DNA of 64,000 nucleotides, from positions 39,364 through 103,363 of the forward strand of contig CAVZVZ010000003.1 in assembly GCA_963778895.1 (NCBI GenBank). The letters are read 5' to 3'. The DNA is from CAVZVZ01 sp963778895 (GTDB taxonomy: Bacteria > Actinomycetota > Acidimicrobiia > Acidimicrobiales > Acidimicrobilacustridaceae). The position numbers were made by a program, and so were the translations under genes. Below the pieces are notes generated by a model, which did not search any database, was not told the origin of the DNA, and saw only the letters and a program-made list of their open reading frames with translations. Of this stretch, positions 8,527 through 18,935 are shown piece by piece; position 1 is the stretch's first letter; every line of letters starts with the position of its first letter.

Positions 8527-9315
8527 ATGAGCGAGCTCGAGCAAGCCCTGACGCTGAAGCCGATCGAAGACGCGACATGGATGGCTGTGGCCGATCCGCG
8601 CTACGTCTCGACGAACGCCATGTTCGGAGGTTGGACCACCGCCATTGCTCTGAAGGCGGCCATCGTCAGCAGCACCGATACGTCCAAACCCTCGGCCGTC
8701 ACCGTCAACTTCATCGAGCGCGTGGATCCCGGAACCGACGTCGTCGTTCGCGCTCGCCGTGTCGGTGGGAGCCGCTCCATCACCCACTGGCAGTCCGAGT
8801 TGACCGACAGCGCAGACGGGCGAACCCTCGCGCTCGCCACGAGCGTGCTCACCGATCGGCGCGACACCGATGGCCTAACGGTGTCGACCATGCCCGATTC
8901 CCCCGATCCCGAAACGGTCGAGGTGTTCCACCCACCCGGGTCCCAAGGCGAACGATCGATGGTTCGCCCCATCGTCGGCCAGCCGCCCTTCGGCAACCGC
9001 GACACGCGGTCGACAGCATGGATTCGTGAGATGACGGGTCGCCCCGTCGACTACCTGCAGCTCGCATTCCTGGCCGACCAGTGTGCACCGCGGTCGTGGT
9101 TTTGGAGCGAGGAACCGCGCCTGTCCGCGACAATGACGATGTCGGTCTACTTCCACGCCACCGAGACCGAGATGAAAGGGATCGGTGACGACTACATCCT
9201 CAACGAGGCGGTGGCCACACGAGGCGCGCAGTCGACCTCGGGCCAACAGGTGCGCATGTGGAGCAGGAACGGCGACCTCCTCGCGACGAGCGAGCAGCTG
9301 TGCTGGTACCGCTGA
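8527..9315 (+). CDS. Acyl-CoA thioesterase family protein (TesB-like)
   Basis: A 262-residue protein with two hotdog-fold halves. The first shows FGGWTTAIALKAAI and SVTVNFIERV-like strands; the second has MTMSVYFHATETEM and a final RNGDLLATSEQLCWYR, the usual TesB-like ending. Such enzymes hydrolyse acyl-CoA to free acid and CoA. It follows the reductase gene by 33 bp on the same strand and converges on livF. Full length for an actinobacterial TesB-like protein. Confidence 0.82.
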   Translation: MSELEQALTLKPIEDATWMAVADPRYVSTNAMFGGWTTAIALKAAIVSSTDTSKPSAVTVNFIERVDPGTDVVVRARRVGGSRSITHWQSELTDSADGRTLALATSVLTDRRDTDGLTVSTMPDSPDPETVEVFHPPGSQGERSMVRPIVGQPPFGNRDTRSTAWIREMTGRPVDYLQLAFLADQCAPRSWFWSEEPRLSATMTMSVYFHATETEMKGIGDDYILNEAVATRGAQSTSGQQVRMWSRNGDLLATSEQLCWYR

Positions 9316-9433
9316 GCAGCCAGAGATCACATTCAATAGTCACGGTGCTGCGGACGATAACGGGTGGTTGCCAGCTGGCAGGATCGAGTTCCTGGGTCGC
9401 TCTTCGACACGTCGTCGAGGTCCCGCTCCGCCG

Positions 9434-10207
9434 TCATCGATCCGGACCCACCGGCGCGGCTTCACCGAGGTAGCCCGCCTCGAGCAGATCGCGCCGATGC
9501 ACAAGCTCGGTCGCCGGGCCGGACGCAGTCATGCGACCACGAGTCATCACGTAGCCGCGATCGGAGACCGACAACACCAGGGCGACATGTTGCTCGACCA
9601 CGAGAATGCCCGTGCCCGTGTCATCGGCGACCGAGCGCAGGGTCGCGACGAGCTGTTCGACGATGATCGGCGCCAGACCGAGACTCATCTCGTCGACCAT
9701 CAGCAGCCGAGGTCGGCTGACGAGGGCGCGTGCCAGAGCCAGCATTTGTTGCTCTCCTCCCGACAGCAGGCCGGCGCGGCGATCGAGGATGCTGCGCAAC
9801 GGCGGGAAGAGGTCGACGACCTCGTCGAGCTCCGACTGCGGGCTTCGCCGGCGACCACCAAGGCGAAGGTTCTCTCGCGCCGTGAGGTCGAAGAACAGGC
9901 CCCTGTCCTCGGGGACGTGGGCGAGACCCGATCGAGCGTTGCGGCTGACATCATCTGGTCGAACGCGGCGCCTTGCCCCGACCCGGTGTCCGAACAGCTC
10001 GATCTCCCCCCCGAGGCGTGTGAGCAGACCCGAGATCGTGAGCAGGGTCGTGGTCTTCCCCGCGCCATTCCCACCCAACAGTGCCACGACCTCTCCCGCC
10101 CGCACCGTGAGATCGATGCCGTGAACGACCGGAACGCGGTCGTAGCCAGCCGCGAGACTACGCACGTCGAGGACGGTTTCTGAAGTCGGGAGGCGGGGCT
10201 CGGTCAC
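9434..10207 (-). CDS. livF: Branched-chain-type ABC transporter ATPase LivF
   Basis: A 257-residue ATPase. Walker A is GGNGAGKTTT, the signature is LSGGEQQ, Walker B is RLLMVDEMSLGL and the switch His is in VVEQHVA, all in LivF form. It energises uptake through the LivHM permease at the membrane. The GTG start overlaps the stop of livG by 4 nt (GTGA), implying coupled translation. It is the last gene of a four-gene operon read right to left. The substrate is not necessarily an amino acid; Liv-type systems in such lineages also take up aromatic acids, amides and urea. Confidence 0.9.
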   Translation of the reverse strand: MTEPRLPTSETVLDVRSLAAGYDRVPVVHGIDLTVRAGEVVALLGGNGAGKTTTLLTISGLLTRLGGEIELFGHRVGARRRVRPDDVSRNARSGLAHVPEDRGLFFDLTARENLRLGGRRRSPQSELDEVVDLFPPLRSILDRRAGLLSGGEQQMLALARALVSRPRLLMVDEMSLGLAPIIVEQLVATLRSVADDTGTGILVVEQHVALVLSVSDRGYVMTRGRMTASGPATELVHRRDLLEAGYLGEAAPVGPDR

Positions 10208-10965
10208 CGCGCCGCGCCCTGCTGACCGAGATACGCCTCGATCACATTCGAATCCGATCGGATCTGAGCTGGTTGCCCCGATGCGATGATCCGGCCGTAG
10301 TCGAGTACGTGGACGGTGTCACACACGTCGAGCACGAGACTCATGTCGTGGTCGACGAGCAACACGCTTATCCCCTCGTCTCGAACGCGGCGGATCGTCG
10401 CGCCCAGTGCCGCCGTCTCGGCCGTGTCGAGACCGGCCGCCGGCTCGTCGAGGAGCAACAACTTCGGCTGGGCGACGAGCGCCCGGCCGATGGCAACGAG
10501 ATGCCGTTGACCATTGGACAGCTCTGACGGCACGCCGTCGGCGTAGCTGTCGAGACCGATGATCCGCAACCAGTGATCGGCCTCCGGGCTGGCGTGTCGT
10601 TTCCGCCACAGCACGTCGGTGAACGTGTCGCGCCAGGTCGGTGTGTGCGCGGCGACGAGGAGGTTCTCGCGCACGGTCAGGTCGTCGAAGAGCTCCAGCG
10701 ACTGGAACGTGCGAGCCAAACCGCGCCGGGCCCGTTGATGCGGAGCCAATCGGTCGAACGATTGGCCGGCAAATGTGATTCGTCCCGAGTCGGCCGGGGT
10801 GAAGCCCGTGACCGCATCGATGAAGGTGGTCTTGCCCGCGCCGTTCGGGCCGATCAAGCCCGCAATCGCGCCCTCGTCGACGCGGAGCGACACACCGTCG
10901 ATGGCCGTCACACCGCCGTAGTGAATGCACAGGGCGTTCACCTCGAGCACGCTCGCTGTCGTCAT
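10204..10965 (-). CDS. livG: Branched-chain-type ABC transporter ATPase LivG
   Basis: A 253-residue ATPase. Walker A is GPNGAGKTTF, the signature is LSNGQRH (a variant of the usual LSYGQQR), Walker B is LLLLDEPAAGLD and the switch His is in LLVDHDMSLV. The LARTFQ stretch after the Q-loop is typical of LivG. The ATG at 10965 overlaps the stop of the permease gene by 4 nt (ATGA). The frame is open further upstream, but that part is antisense-like sequence from the permease gene and is not used. Confidence 0.9.
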   Translation of the reverse strand: MTTASVLEVNALCIHYGGVTAIDGVSLRVDEGAIAGLIGPNGAGKTTFIDAVTGFTPADSGRITFAGQSFDRLAPHQRARRGLARTFQSLELFDDLTVRENLLVAAHTPTWRDTFTDVLWRKRHASPEADHWLRIIGLDSYADGVPSELSNGQRHLVAIGRALVAQPKLLLLDEPAAGLDTAETAALGATIRRVRDEGISVLLVDHDMSLVLDVCDTVHVLDYGRIIASGQPAQIRSDSNVIEAYLGQQGAAR

Positions 10966-13002
10966 GGCGCGACCCCGTACCCGTCGGGAGCCGGCTCGGG
11001 CGGCCTCCTGCTGAAGGGGCCCGTCACCGCGGAGGTGTGCCGGCGAAATCGCGCGACTTGTGCGTCCGCCAGACCCATGAGGCCCTCGGGAGCGGCCACG
11101 GCCATGACCATGAGCAGCAGCCCGCCGATGGCGAAGACGTATTCGTCCGCGCCCCCGCCGGTCCATCCGTTCGTGACGACGGTCAGAAGACCGGCCTGCG
11201 CGAGCAGTCCGGCCAGTAGCGCGCCGCTGATGCGGGAGATGCCACAGAGATAGGTGAAGGCCAGGGCGACGAGGGCGCCGATCACCATGAACGAAGTCGT
11301 GGACAGCGTTGTCGCGGAATACGCCATGAACACCCCGCACAGGCCGGCGAGGAACGACGACACCGCGAATGCTCCGATCTTGGCGCGGGTGACATCGATG
11401 CCGGCTGCGGCCGCCGCACGCTCGTTCGCCCGCACCGCCAGCCATCGCAGACCTGTGCGGTTTCGGCGCAGGTTCGCGACCCCCAGGCACGCGATCGAGA
11501 GAACGGCCAGCACGACGAATCCAAAGACAGGTCGAAAGTTGTCCGACCCCGGGGCGAAGATTCCGACGTCGACGCCGAACAGCCTCGGCACCGGAGCGCT
11601 CTTGCCCGCCGGCCCGCCCGAAAACGGCACGCTGGCCAAGACCAGCTGTTCGATCGCGATCGCTATGGCCAACGTGGCGATCGCAAGGCTCATGCCACGT
11701 ACGCGTGCCGCGGGCAGCCCGACGAGAACACCCACCGCGGTGGCGACCAGCACGGCAAGGACCGCAGCCAGGGGGAACGGCACGCCCCGATCACCGAGGC
11801 TGATCACGGTGAATCCGGCGATGCCGGCGAAGGCGAGCTGCGCGAGTGAGATCTGCCCCACGTAGCCGGTGATGACCACTACCGACAGCGCCAGAAACGC
11901 GAACACCATCGACACGATCAACGCTTGACGGTGGGCTGCATCGAACGTGAGCAGACCGACGCCCGCAGCCGAGCCAAGGATGATCAACCACCGCAACGGG
12001 TGTCGAGGCGTGGGTGACGCGGGGAGGCTCCGTTCGACGAGTGCCGAGCGATCAGGCAGCGCGTTCCCGCGCCATACCAGCGCAACGAGGATCAGCACCA
12101 CCGGTACGGTCTGTTGCAGCCCGGTCGCGGGTAACCAGCTCGGGATCCATGTGGTACTCGGTCGTACGGCGTAGCCGAGAATCAGCGCTTGCAGCATGCC
12201 GATCCCGAGACCGACGGCGGTGGCGATCCCGAACGAGCTCAGCCCACCGAGCAGTGCGGCGGCCAGCGCCGGCATGACGAGCAAACTCGTGGTGGCCGGA
12301 TCGAGCCCGGCGATCGGCTCGATCAGGATCACCGCCAGGCCGGTGATCACGGAGGCGATCACCCAGTTCACGACGGCCACGCGATCCGCAGCGATCCCGA
12401 TGAGGAGCGCACCCTTCTCGTTGCTGGCCGCGGCGCGCGTCATGAGGCCGAAGCGCGTGAATCGGAATACGGCCCACAGCACAACGGTGACGGCGACGAC
12501 CAGCACGGCCAGCAAGAGCCGGTTCTGCGTGACCGACGTATCGAGCATGTGGACCGGCGCCTCGGGGAGAACTGGCCGTCGGGTGACCACCGCCGCTCCC
12601 GAAGTCGGGAACCGGATCCGGATCGCCTCCTGCAGGTACAGCATCAACCCGAGTGACGCGACGATTCGGGCCAGCGCGGGTGCGCGCCGAAGGGGCCGGA
12701 ACAGCAACCAGTAGACGACCATGCCGAGGATGGCTGCCGCGACGACCGCGAAGACGAGTGACGAGAACAGTGAAGGGTCGGTGATGACGTGAAAGCGACT
12801 CGGTAGCCCGATGACCGGCAGCACGACGTCGCCGGACTCTCGGAACTCGAAGTACGCGAAGGCGACATAGGCGCCCATGGCTGCCTGCCGCGAAGTTGAC
12901 GACACCGGAGGTGCGATAACAGAGCACCAACCCGAGCGCGAGCGAGGCGACCACCGCGCCGCCCCCGAGACCAGCAAGCAGGTAGCCGACGTAGCTGCTC
13001 AT
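10962..13002 (-). CDS. livHM: Fused LivH-LivM permease (one frameshift near the N-terminus)
   Basis: About 680 residues join two permeases that are usually separate. The first half is LivH-like (SSYVGYLLAGLGGGAVVASL start, later GALLIGIAADRVAVVNWVIA); the second is LivM-like (DAAHRQALIVSMVFAFLALS, then GYVGQISLAQLAFAGIAGF). Many hydrophobic helices form the membrane channel for the Liv transporter. The natural start is the ATG at 13002, overlapping the livK stop by 4 nt. The first 38 codons are in another frame from the rest: near 12,890 one extra base lies between VVNFAAGS and MGAYVAFAYF. Since everything downstream is intact, I take this as a sequence error or very recent lesion. Confidence 0.85.
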
Positions 13003-14336
13003 CCCTCGAACGCGCGGCCGACGTCGATCCAGGTGCCGAGTTGGTGCAATTGGCCGTCGCGCATCTCGACGAGGATCTGCTGGGGCGAACACAGGGCCGG
13101 CAGGCCGGGGAACTGCTTGCCGTCACACGTATAGGCGTGCCCCATGAAGCTCGGCGTGTTCACCTGCGAGGACAGGGCGTTCGTGACTGAAGACGGGCTG
13201 ATGTCGTCCTTGCCCAAGCCCCGCAGCAGCGAGTAGAGGTTCATGAACGAACGAAAGGAGACGGTGCCAGCACCGATGGGATCGAGTCCGGCGCCGTATT
13301 CGTCGACCACCTTCATGTAGAGCGCGGCATCGACGTCGGGATGATCCGAGTCGATCGTGCCTTCCACGTTGTAGATGGCGCCTTCGGTCTTCTCGGGACC
13401 CGCCTGCGCAACGATGGCCGGGGCCGCGCATGCTCCGACGTAGAACACTGTCGCCGTTACGCCGGCGTTGTGGACCGCGTCATACGCGCCTTTGCAGCCG
13501 CTGTCTGCTTCGAGCATGAAGATGACGTCGGGATCGGAGGCCGCGGCCACCTGTACCGGCGAACTGAGGTCCGTCGAGAGGATCGGGTGCGGCACCATCT
13601 GCACGCGATCGACGCCGAGCTTCTCGAGCGTCGCCTTGCCTGCGACGGCACCGTCGGAGATCGGGCCGAACTCCCCGTAGATGATCGCCGCGGACTGTGC
13701 GTGCTCGACCTTGGCGGCGTAGTCGGCGAAGGCCACGGTCGCGCCCGGAATCCCACCGCTCCATTGAAAGGAGTTCTTGTTCCTCTCCGACTGGCTGCTC
13801 ACCGGGATGCCGCCGACGAAGGGAACACCGTTCGCGTCGAGCGTGTCGATGCCGTTGCCGAAGACATCGATGCCACCGAGCACCACCGGCACACCGGCTT
13901 GTACGAACTGCTGGCCGCACGCGGTCGATCCCTCCGCGGAGAACTTGGTGTTGCACACCTCCACCCGCAGCGGTCGACCGTCGATGCCGCCCATCTCCTC
14001 GTTGACGAAGGCGACCCCGGCTTGCACGGCTTGGCTGAGCTCGGGAAACGACCCGGCCGGCGTGTTCTCTTGATTGATCATCCCGATGGTGATCGGCTCG
14101 CCGTCCGCCCGGGTGGGCGCGTCCGGGACCAACGCGGCCAACGACGTGAGGCGCGCGCAAGCCAGCAGCTCTTGGTCGGCGCACGGGTTGACGGTCGTCC
14201 CGACAGGCGTCACCCCCGCGGCCGATTCACCGGACCGATCCTCGGTGCACGCCGACGCACTCGCCAGGAGGATCGCCAGCACCAATGACGTCACGACCCA
14301 CGCCGGCCGGCGCGACTTCGACGCAGCAGCTCTCAC
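12999..14336 (-). CDS. livK: ABC transporter substrate-binding lipoprotein LivK-like
   Basis: A 445-residue type I periplasmic-binding protein (Peripla_BP_6). A GTG at 14336 with GGGGAG upstream gives a lipoprotein signal (SLVLAILLASASAC, lipid on the Cys). Mature-protein landmarks are ITIGMINQENTPAGSFPE, VAFVNEEMGGIDGRPLRVEV and later VPVVLGGIDVFG. It captures the ligand outside the membrane and delivers it to LivHM. It is first in the operon livK-livHM-livG-livF. A partial copy of the 15-bp palindrome seen elsewhere lies about 170 bp upstream. The ligand is unknown; proximity to a catabolic cluster suggests an organic acid or aromatic compound. Confidence 0.88.
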   Translation of the reverse strand: MRAAASKSRRPAWVVTSLVLAILLASASACTEDRSGESAAGVTPVGTTVNPCADQELLACARLTSLAALVPDAPTRADGEPITIGMINQENTPAGSFPELSQAVQAGVAFVNEEMGGIDGRPLRVEVCNTKFSAEGSTACGQQFVQAGVPVVLGGIDVFGNGIDTLDANGVPFVGGIPVSSQSERNKNSFQWSGGIPGATVAFADYAAKVEHAQSAAIIYGEFGPISDGAVAGKATLEKLGVDRVQMVPHPILSTDLSSPVQVAAASDPDVIFMLEADSGCKGAYDAVHNAGVTATVFYVGACAAPAIVAQAGPEKTEGAIYNVEGTIDSDHPDVDAALYMKVVDEYGAGLDPIGAGTVSFRSFMNLYSLLRGLGKDDISPSSVTNALSSQVNTPSFMGHAYTCDGKQFPGLPALCSPQQILVEMRDGQLHQLGTWIDVGRAFEG

Positions 14337-14503
14337 GATGATCTCCCCCTCCCCCTCACCCCTCGCAGACCGCCAACCGTGCACGCCATGCGCCCGCCTG
14401 CGGCCCGGGACTTTACATCGTTCACCACGGTCCCAGGAGGCAGCGGCCGACGAGACCGCGCCCGCGTGCACTCGGAACCGGCCGGGCTGTCTTGCCTCAC
14501 GCA

Positions 14504-14518
14504 CTAAACACCGTTAAC
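14504..14518. promoter_or_regulatory. Weak copy of the 15-bp palindromic operator
   Basis: CTAAACACCGTTAAC matches 12 of 15 positions of the GTAAACACTGTTCAC site at 18868. It lies between the divergent livK operon and the secreted-protein gene at 14557. Confidence 0.35.
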
Positions 14519-14556
14519 CTCCTGGCGCACACCGCACCAATTCGGGGGGAATTGAC

Positions 14557-15318
14557 ATGAGCGTTCGTTCACGCGTGGCAGCTTTCGCGGCCACCGCCGG
14601 TCTCGTCGCCGGACTCTTGATCATCGGCGGGGGTGGCACCGCCCACGCAGCCGACAACGTCTGGCTCGACTGCGACAAGGTCTCAGGAAACGTCATCGCG
14701 AAGCCGGGCCTCACCGCCACACCCGCCCTCCAGACCCTGTCGTTCGCGAGCCCGAAGGCCCCGGGCGCCGGTCAATACCCTCGCACCTGCACGTCACCCA
14801 CCGGCACGCTGGCCAGCACCACGGGGGCGCTCGTGGCCCTCAAGGGCAAGCTCTCCGGTCTCGGTAGCTGCACGCCTCCCGCGGGTCCCACTTCTGACCC
14901 GACCGACGGAAAGCTCGATCTGACCTGGGCCAACTTCGAGGCGGGCAAGCAGCTCAAGTCGTCCGCCTACATCCGACTCGGCGTCGGGTCCCAGCCCGAC
15001 GCGGCCGGCATCTCCAACGGCATCGTCACCAAGGGCCCCGGCGCGGGCATGGACGTCAAGGGCGAGTTGCTCCAGGCCCCGACGAAGTCGAAGGGCGCGC
15101 CGGCGGGTTCGTCGTACTCGACGCTCGCGGCCGACGGCACCATCGTGTTCGGTCAGTCCTCGCAGGATCTCGGTCTGGCCTGCGTCACCGGCACCCCGTT
15201 CGGCACCCCATTGCAATCCGGCCCGATGACCGAGCTGGTCTTCTCGACCGATGGCTCGTCCTCACTGCCCGGGAACCCCACGGTGGACAGCAGCCTCACC
15301 TTCACCACGCCGGCCTAG
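14557..15318 (+). CDS. Secreted protein of unknown function
   Basis: A 253-residue protein with a clear signal peptide (MSVRSRVAAFAATAGLVAGL, cleavage after AHA). The mature part is Gly/Ser/Thr-rich with regular beta-type strands (DGKLDLTWANFEAGKQLKSS, GTIVFGQSSQDLGLACVTGT) and about five Cys that could form disulfides. No transmembrane anchor. I do not recognise the family. It starts a rightward unit followed by the acyl-CoA ligase 47 bp later. A GGGGGGAATT-type ribosome site precedes the ATG. Confidence 0.7.
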   Translation: MSVRSRVAAFAATAGLVAGLLIIGGGGTAHAADNVWLDCDKVSGNVIAKPGLTATPALQTLSFASPKAPGAGQYPRTCTSPTGTLASTTGALVALKGKLSGLGSCTPPAGPTSDPTDGKLDLTWANFEAGKQLKSSAYIRLGVGSQPDAAGISNGIVTKGPGAGMDVKGELLQAPTKSKGAPAGSSYSTLAADGTIVFGQSSQDLGLACVTGTPFGTPLQSGPMTELVFSTDGSSSLPGNPTVDSSLTFTTPA

Positions 15319-15365
15319 AGGGATCCTCGCCTGAAGCGCCGAGATCCTGGAAAGCGCAGCGACCT

Positions 15366-16932
15366 GTGGCCGAACTGCTGACTTCGATGGCGGAGCGCAG
15401 TCCCGGAAAGGCTGCGCTCGTCGACGAGCGGGGCTCGACCAGCTGGGCCGACCTCGATACGCGGGTGAACCGTCTCGTGCATGCGTTGCGCCATCTGCGT
15501 CTCGCGCCGGGTGACACCGTCGCGCTCATGTGCGCGAACCGGCGGGAGGCCTTCGAGATCACGCTCGCGGCGATGCACACCTCGCTCATCGTCGTGCCCG
15601 TGAACTGGCACTGGGTCGCCGACGAGCTCGCCTATGTCCTGACCGACGCCGGCGCGTCGGTGTTGTTCGTCGACGACCTCCACCTCGATGTGGCCCAGAC
15701 GGCGGCGCGCGACATCGATTCGTGTCGGCACCGAGTGATCATCGGCGATCCGGGCCGAGCCTGCGATGACTTCACGCCGTACGAGGACCTCGTCGCGTCG
15801 GGTTCGCCGGACGAACCCGATCAACAAGGATCGGGAGGCCCGATGTTCTACACGTCGGGAACCACCGGGTTTCCCAAGGGCGTGCGCGGCACGCTGACCC
15901 AGTACGGCCTACCGCCGACGATCTTCCAACTGATAAGCGGCTCGATCACCGGCATGCTCGGCATCCCGGACGAGGGTGTGACGCTGCTGGAAGGCCCGAT
16001 GTACCACTCGGCGCAGTGGATCTTCGTCGATGGCGCCGTTGGTGATGGGCTCCACCGTGGTGATGCGTCACCGCTTCGATCCGGACGAGCTGCTCGAACT
16101 GATCGACCGGTACGAGGTCACCAACCTCCACCTCGTACCGACCCAGTTCATCCGACTCCTGAAGTTGCCCGAGCAACGCCGGGCCGCGTTCGACGGATCT
16201 TCGCTCGTGGTCGTGGCCCATGGTGCGGCCCCGTGTCCCGTCGAGGTGAAGCGCCGGATGCTCGAGTGGTGGGGACCGGTCATCTCGGAGTACTACGGCG
16301 GCACCGAAGGCGGATTCCTCGTCGATGATCACCGGCACCGAATGGCTGGAGCACCCCGGAAGTCTCGGCCGCGAGACCGCCATGACCGAGCTCCTGATCG
16401 TGAAGGACGACGGGTCCCCGGCCGGGGTCGACGAGCCGGGCCAGATCTACTTCCGGTCGAAGGTCGGTGGCGACTTCGAATACCACAACGCCCCGGAGAA
16501 GACGGTCGCGGCGCACCGCGAACCTGGTGTCGGCACGCTCGGCGACATCGGCTACCTCGACGACGACGGCTACCTCTACCTGTCCGACCGCAAGATCGAC
16601 ATGATCATCTCCGGGGGCGTCAACATCTACCCGGCCGAGATCGAGGGGGTGCTGGTCGCTCATCCGGCGGTGAGCCGATGCCGCCGTGTTCGGCATCCCG
16701 AACGACGAGATGGGCGAGGAGGTCAAAGCCGCGATCGAGCTCGCCGAAGGCGCCGCCGCCGTCCGACGAGCTGGCCGCCGAGCTCGTCGCCTACGTCCGC
16801 GAGCACCTCGCCGGCTACAAGGCGCCTCGCTCCGTCGACTTCGTGGACCAGCTGCCGAGGCATCCGACCGGCAAGCTCTACAAGCGCGTGCTGCGCGACC
16901 CGTACTGGGAAGGGCTCGAGCGCCGCATCTGA
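15366..16932 (+). CDS. AMP-binding acyl-CoA synthetase (frame broken at four points)
   Basis: About 520 residues of an ANL-superfamily ligase, which activates a carboxylic acid with ATP and forms its CoA thioester. Motifs in order: FYTSGTTGFPKG (phosphate loop) near 15,845; EYYGGTEG near 16,290; GDIGYLDDDGYLYLSDRKID near 16,540; and the C-terminal catalytic Lys in PTGKLYK near 16,865. The start is a GTG at 15366. The frame shifts near 16,032, 16,325, 16,677 and 16,755; each is corrected by removing one base, and no motif is lost, so the gene is probably intact in the organism. It converges on the TetR gene. The acid it uses is unknown, but its position suggests a breakdown product of the neighbouring oxygenases. 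Confidence 0.82.
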
Positions 16933-16948
16933 GCGGGCTTTGCGCCCG

Positions 16949-17554
16949 TCAATGGTCGACCGGCGCGACGGACAACCCGGCGATCACGTTGTCGAGGACG
17001 GCGTCGATGAGCGCATCTCGGCCGGCATCGTCGAAGCCGAAGCCGAGGAGCAGGACGTCGGCGCAACCGTGCGTCGCGGTCCACAGGACGAGGCTGGCCA
17101 TGACCGGATCGGTCGGCTTGAACACGCGGGTCTCGATCGCCTCGTCGATGGCGAGCATCGGCAGCTCGAAGGCTTGCGTCGCGACCGGCAACTCCTCGCC
17201 GGTGGGCGCACCGATGGCCAGGTCCGGTGGGAAGAGGAAGATCGTCTTGAACAGCTCTGGGTTCTCGACTGCGTAGTCGATGTACACCCGGCTGAACTGA
17301 CGAAGGCGCACGACCGGGTCGGGATCGGTGATGCCTTGAAAGCGCGACATGAGCTGGGTCAGCTCGAACTCGGCGACACCACGGAGAAGATCCCGTTTGT
17401 CCGTCACATGGGCGTACAAGGCGGGCGCGGTGACGCCGAGGGATGCACCGATACGTCGAAGGGAGACGGCTTCGAGGCTCTCGTCGACGATGAGGGTGCG
17501 CGTCGCAGCCACGACCGCATCGCGTGTGAGGGTCGCGCGCTCGACGGTGTTCAT
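16949..17554 (-). CDS. TetR family transcriptional regulator
   Basis: A 201-residue repressor-type protein. The N-terminal helix-turn-helix is SLRRIGASLGVTAPALYAHV at about residues 31-50, ending in the conserved xYxHVxDKxxLL element. The C-terminal ligand domain is TetR_C_33-like (MLAIDEAIETRVF and the surrounding helices). It lies 28 bp downstream of the Rieske oxygenase on the same strand and is probably co-transcribed with it. It is the best candidate to bind the 15-bp palindromes at 18868, 25656, 25724 and 30920, whose size and symmetry suit a TetR dimer. Such regulators usually release DNA on binding a substrate or acyl-CoA. Confidence 0.85.
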   Translation of the reverse strand: MNTVERATLTRDAVVAATRTLIVDESLEAVSLRRIGASLGVTAPALYAHVTDKRDLLRGVAEFELTQLMSRFQGITDPDPVVRLRQFSRVYIDYAVENPELFKTIFLFPPDLAIGAPTGEELPVATQAFELPMLAIDEAIETRVFKPTDPVMASLVLWTATHGCADVLLLGFGFDDAGRDALIDAVLDNVIAGLSVAPVDH

Positions 17555-17582
17555 CGATCCAGCCTCTCACGGGCTGATCGGG

Positions 17583-18800
17583 TCAAGTCGACTCCACGAA
17601 GCGGTCCAACGCATCGGAGACCGCCGTGCCCTCGGGCAGCCGCTCCGGGCCGATGGCGAGATCAACGGCGCGCTGGAAGTGATGGATCAGCCGCTCGTGC
17701 CAACCGATCTGGAACGGGCGGGCGCCGGGGGATTCGACCGAGGCCTGGATCGGGGCCATGTTCGCCTTGTCCTGGCTCATGACCGTGTCGAAGAGCTGCA
17801 ACCGACCGAGATGCTCCTCCGGCACCGCCTCGCCTTCCCAGGCCGGCGCGTACCAACGCAGCTCGAGCTCGGTGGTGCGGACGTCGACGGGCCACATGCA
17901 CAAGAAGGTGAACGCGCCGGTGTCCATGGGAACGACGAGATTCGGAAAGATGCCGAACGACGTCGACGTCTGACGCCAGAGCAGACCCACCGAAGGGTTG
18001 TCGTGCTCTTCGGACACCATCGCGAAGTCCCGAAGCGCTTCACGCTTCTCGACGGTGAGCCGGCTGTTCCCGTTGGGCAACATCGACACCGTGACGGACT
18101 GGTCGTCGTAGAGCAACGCGGCGTTGTCCGGGTGCACGGTGCGTACGTGGTACACCTCGAGGAACGCGTCCACCATCAGCTTCCAGTTCGCCTCGAGTCG
18201 GTGGACCTGAGTTCCGACCAGGCGAAGCGACGGACCGTCGATGTCGACCATCAGATCGCAGATCGGCCCGAGCTGGTCGGTCAACGGTGCGGCGGCCGGG
18301 TCCTCGCTCACATAGACCCAGCCCTCCCACACCTCGCAGCGAACGGGGACGAGGCCCAGTGTGTCCGTGTCCAGTCCCGCGAAGCTGCGAGCGTCGGGGA
18401 CGGCCTGCAGCGCGCCGTCGGGTGTCGTAGGACCAGGAGTGGTACTGGCACGTCAGCCGCTTGGCGGTGCCGCAGACGTCCCGGGTGACCGGCGCGCCCC
18501 GGTGGCGGCACGCGTTGTAGAAGCCGCGCAGCACTCCGTCGTCGCCGCGGACGATGACGATCGGTGCATCCGGACCGGGTGAACAACCGGTACGAGCCCG
18601 GCATCGGGCCACTCGCTGACGTGGCCGGCGAACAGCCAGTTGCGGCGGAAGATGTGGTCCATCTCCAGCTCGAAGAAGCGGGGATCGGTGTAGCGGCGCG
18701 TGGGGATCGGCGGCACCGGGATGGCATCCGGCGGCGGGGCCGTCCGCGCCTTCTCGTCCTCCATGCGCCGGCGGATCGTCTGTTCGAGTACGGCGTCCAT
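17583..18800 (-). CDS. Rieske non-heme iron oxygenase, large subunit (frameshifted)
   Basis: About 400 residues. The Rieske [2Fe-2S] ligands are CRH and, 16 residues on, CQYH in YNACRHRGAP and RLTCQYHSWSYD. The mononuclear iron site shows as VDAFLEVYHVRTVHPDN in the C-terminal half, with two His and an upstream Asp. Such proteins hydroxylate or demethylate aromatic or terpenoid substrates with electrons from a ferredoxin and reductase, which are not encoded nearby. The C-terminal 249 codons are one clean frame. The N-terminal part is broken near 18,590, 18,565 and 18,425, each repairable by removing one base. It is divergent from the carotenoid oxygenase operon, with an operator copy between them. 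Confidence 0.85.
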
Positions 18801-18867
18801 CAGTTGTCTCTCTCATGCCGGGTGAAGGGAGTCCGGGCTCGTGGAGGCGATGCCGCCGTCGCCCGTG

Positions 18868-18882
18868 GTAAACACTGTTCAC
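18868..18882. promoter_or_regulatory. 15-bp palindromic operator between divergent oxygenase genes
   Basis: GTAAACACTGTTCAC is a 7-1-7 palindrome (GTAAACA, C, TGTTCAC) with one transition mismatch between arms. It sits 67 bp upstream of the Rieske start and 53 bp upstream of the carotenoid oxygenase start, a position from which one regulator could control both directions. Confidence 0.7.
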
Positions 18883-18935
18883 AAGCTAGCCGTGGCGGCT
18901 GAAGCTCGCTCGTTGCATCCCAGCAGGGGGGACCC

